Shown in pieces: positions 17,139-17,192 of a stretch of 17,192 nucleotides of DNA; positions within the stretch are counted from its first letter, which is position 1, and each line of letters begins with the position of its first letter. Location of the stretch: assembly GCA_012295275.1 (NCBI GenBank), contig CM022677.1:3443425-3460616 (forward strand), written 5' to 3'. The notes below the pieces were generated by a model. It saw only the letters and a list, made by a program, of their open reading frames with translations, was not told the origin of the DNA and searched no databases. This DNA comes from Chrysomallon squamiferum (taxonomy: Eukaryota; Mollusca; Gastropoda; Neomphalida; Peltospiridae). A program made the position numbers and the translations under genes.

Positions 17139-17192
17139 GCTCTAATTGTCAACCTGCCCCTTCCATCAGAAATGATAGAAGTACCGTTGTTA
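17139..17192 (-). CDS. Partial Ig-like exon at the window edge
   Basis: The frame reads NNGTSIISDGRGRLTIR and then a donor-like GC/GTAATG; after that the frame hits TAA. The DGRGRLTI pattern is typical of the D-E strand region of Ig domains. If the donor is used, the exon ends in phase 2 inside the domain, so the rest of that domain (the YxC strand) should lie on another exon, which I could not find before 16605. The exon continues beyond the right end of the window. It would be an upstream Ig domain of the same receptor. It may also be a damaged copy. Confidence 0.45.

Overview
The window looks like nuclear DNA of an animal, most likely an invertebrate and possibly a mollusc. It is very AT-rich, full of di-, tri- and tetranucleotide repeats, and its coding sequence is cut into short exons with GT/AG borders. 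No bacterial operon, ribosome binding site, tRNA, rRNA, CRISPR array or complete transposon was seen. The mollusc suggestion rests on repeat style and the Ig-receptor exon style, not on a species marker, so it is weak.

Layout from left to right. Positions 1-2035 are noncoding, apart from a GC-richer island with a short open frame on the minus strand (615-755). At 2036-2230 lies the last coding exon of a plus-strand gene, with a cysteine-rich C terminus and an AATAAA signal at 2376. From about 2.46 to 5.92 kb there is a dense block of simple and complex tandem repeats: CTAT/CTGT-type DNA, then 84/88-bp, 64-bp and 39-bp arrays. More short direct repeats follow at 6.05-6.30 kb.

The rest (about 6.3-17.2 kb) is read on the minus strand. 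The best-supported gene is a type I membrane protein of the immunoglobulin superfamily. From right to left it has a partial Ig-like exon (17139-17192), an Ig-domain exon with the Cys/Trp/DxGxYxC pattern (16347-16605), a transmembrane exon (15342-15470), and cytoplasmic exons that end at a stop codon at 13941. The Ig and transmembrane exons join in phase 1, as is usual for Ig modules. The Ig exon is 259 nt, one more than a multiple of three, and carries an apparent frameshift. A 200-base assembly gap (14493-14692) lies inside the tail region.

Farther left on the same strand (13.9-6.3 kb) is a scatter of short candidate exons with good splice sites, ending in a phase-compatible pair at 6781-6882 and 6319-6381. 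Several fit in phase with each other and with the transmembrane exon. They may be an alternative, longer cytoplasmic tail of the same receptor, or belong to a neighbouring or decayed gene. The joins are inference from splice sites and phase only, and no complete gene is present. The plus-strand gene and the minus-strand exons converge on the repeat block.
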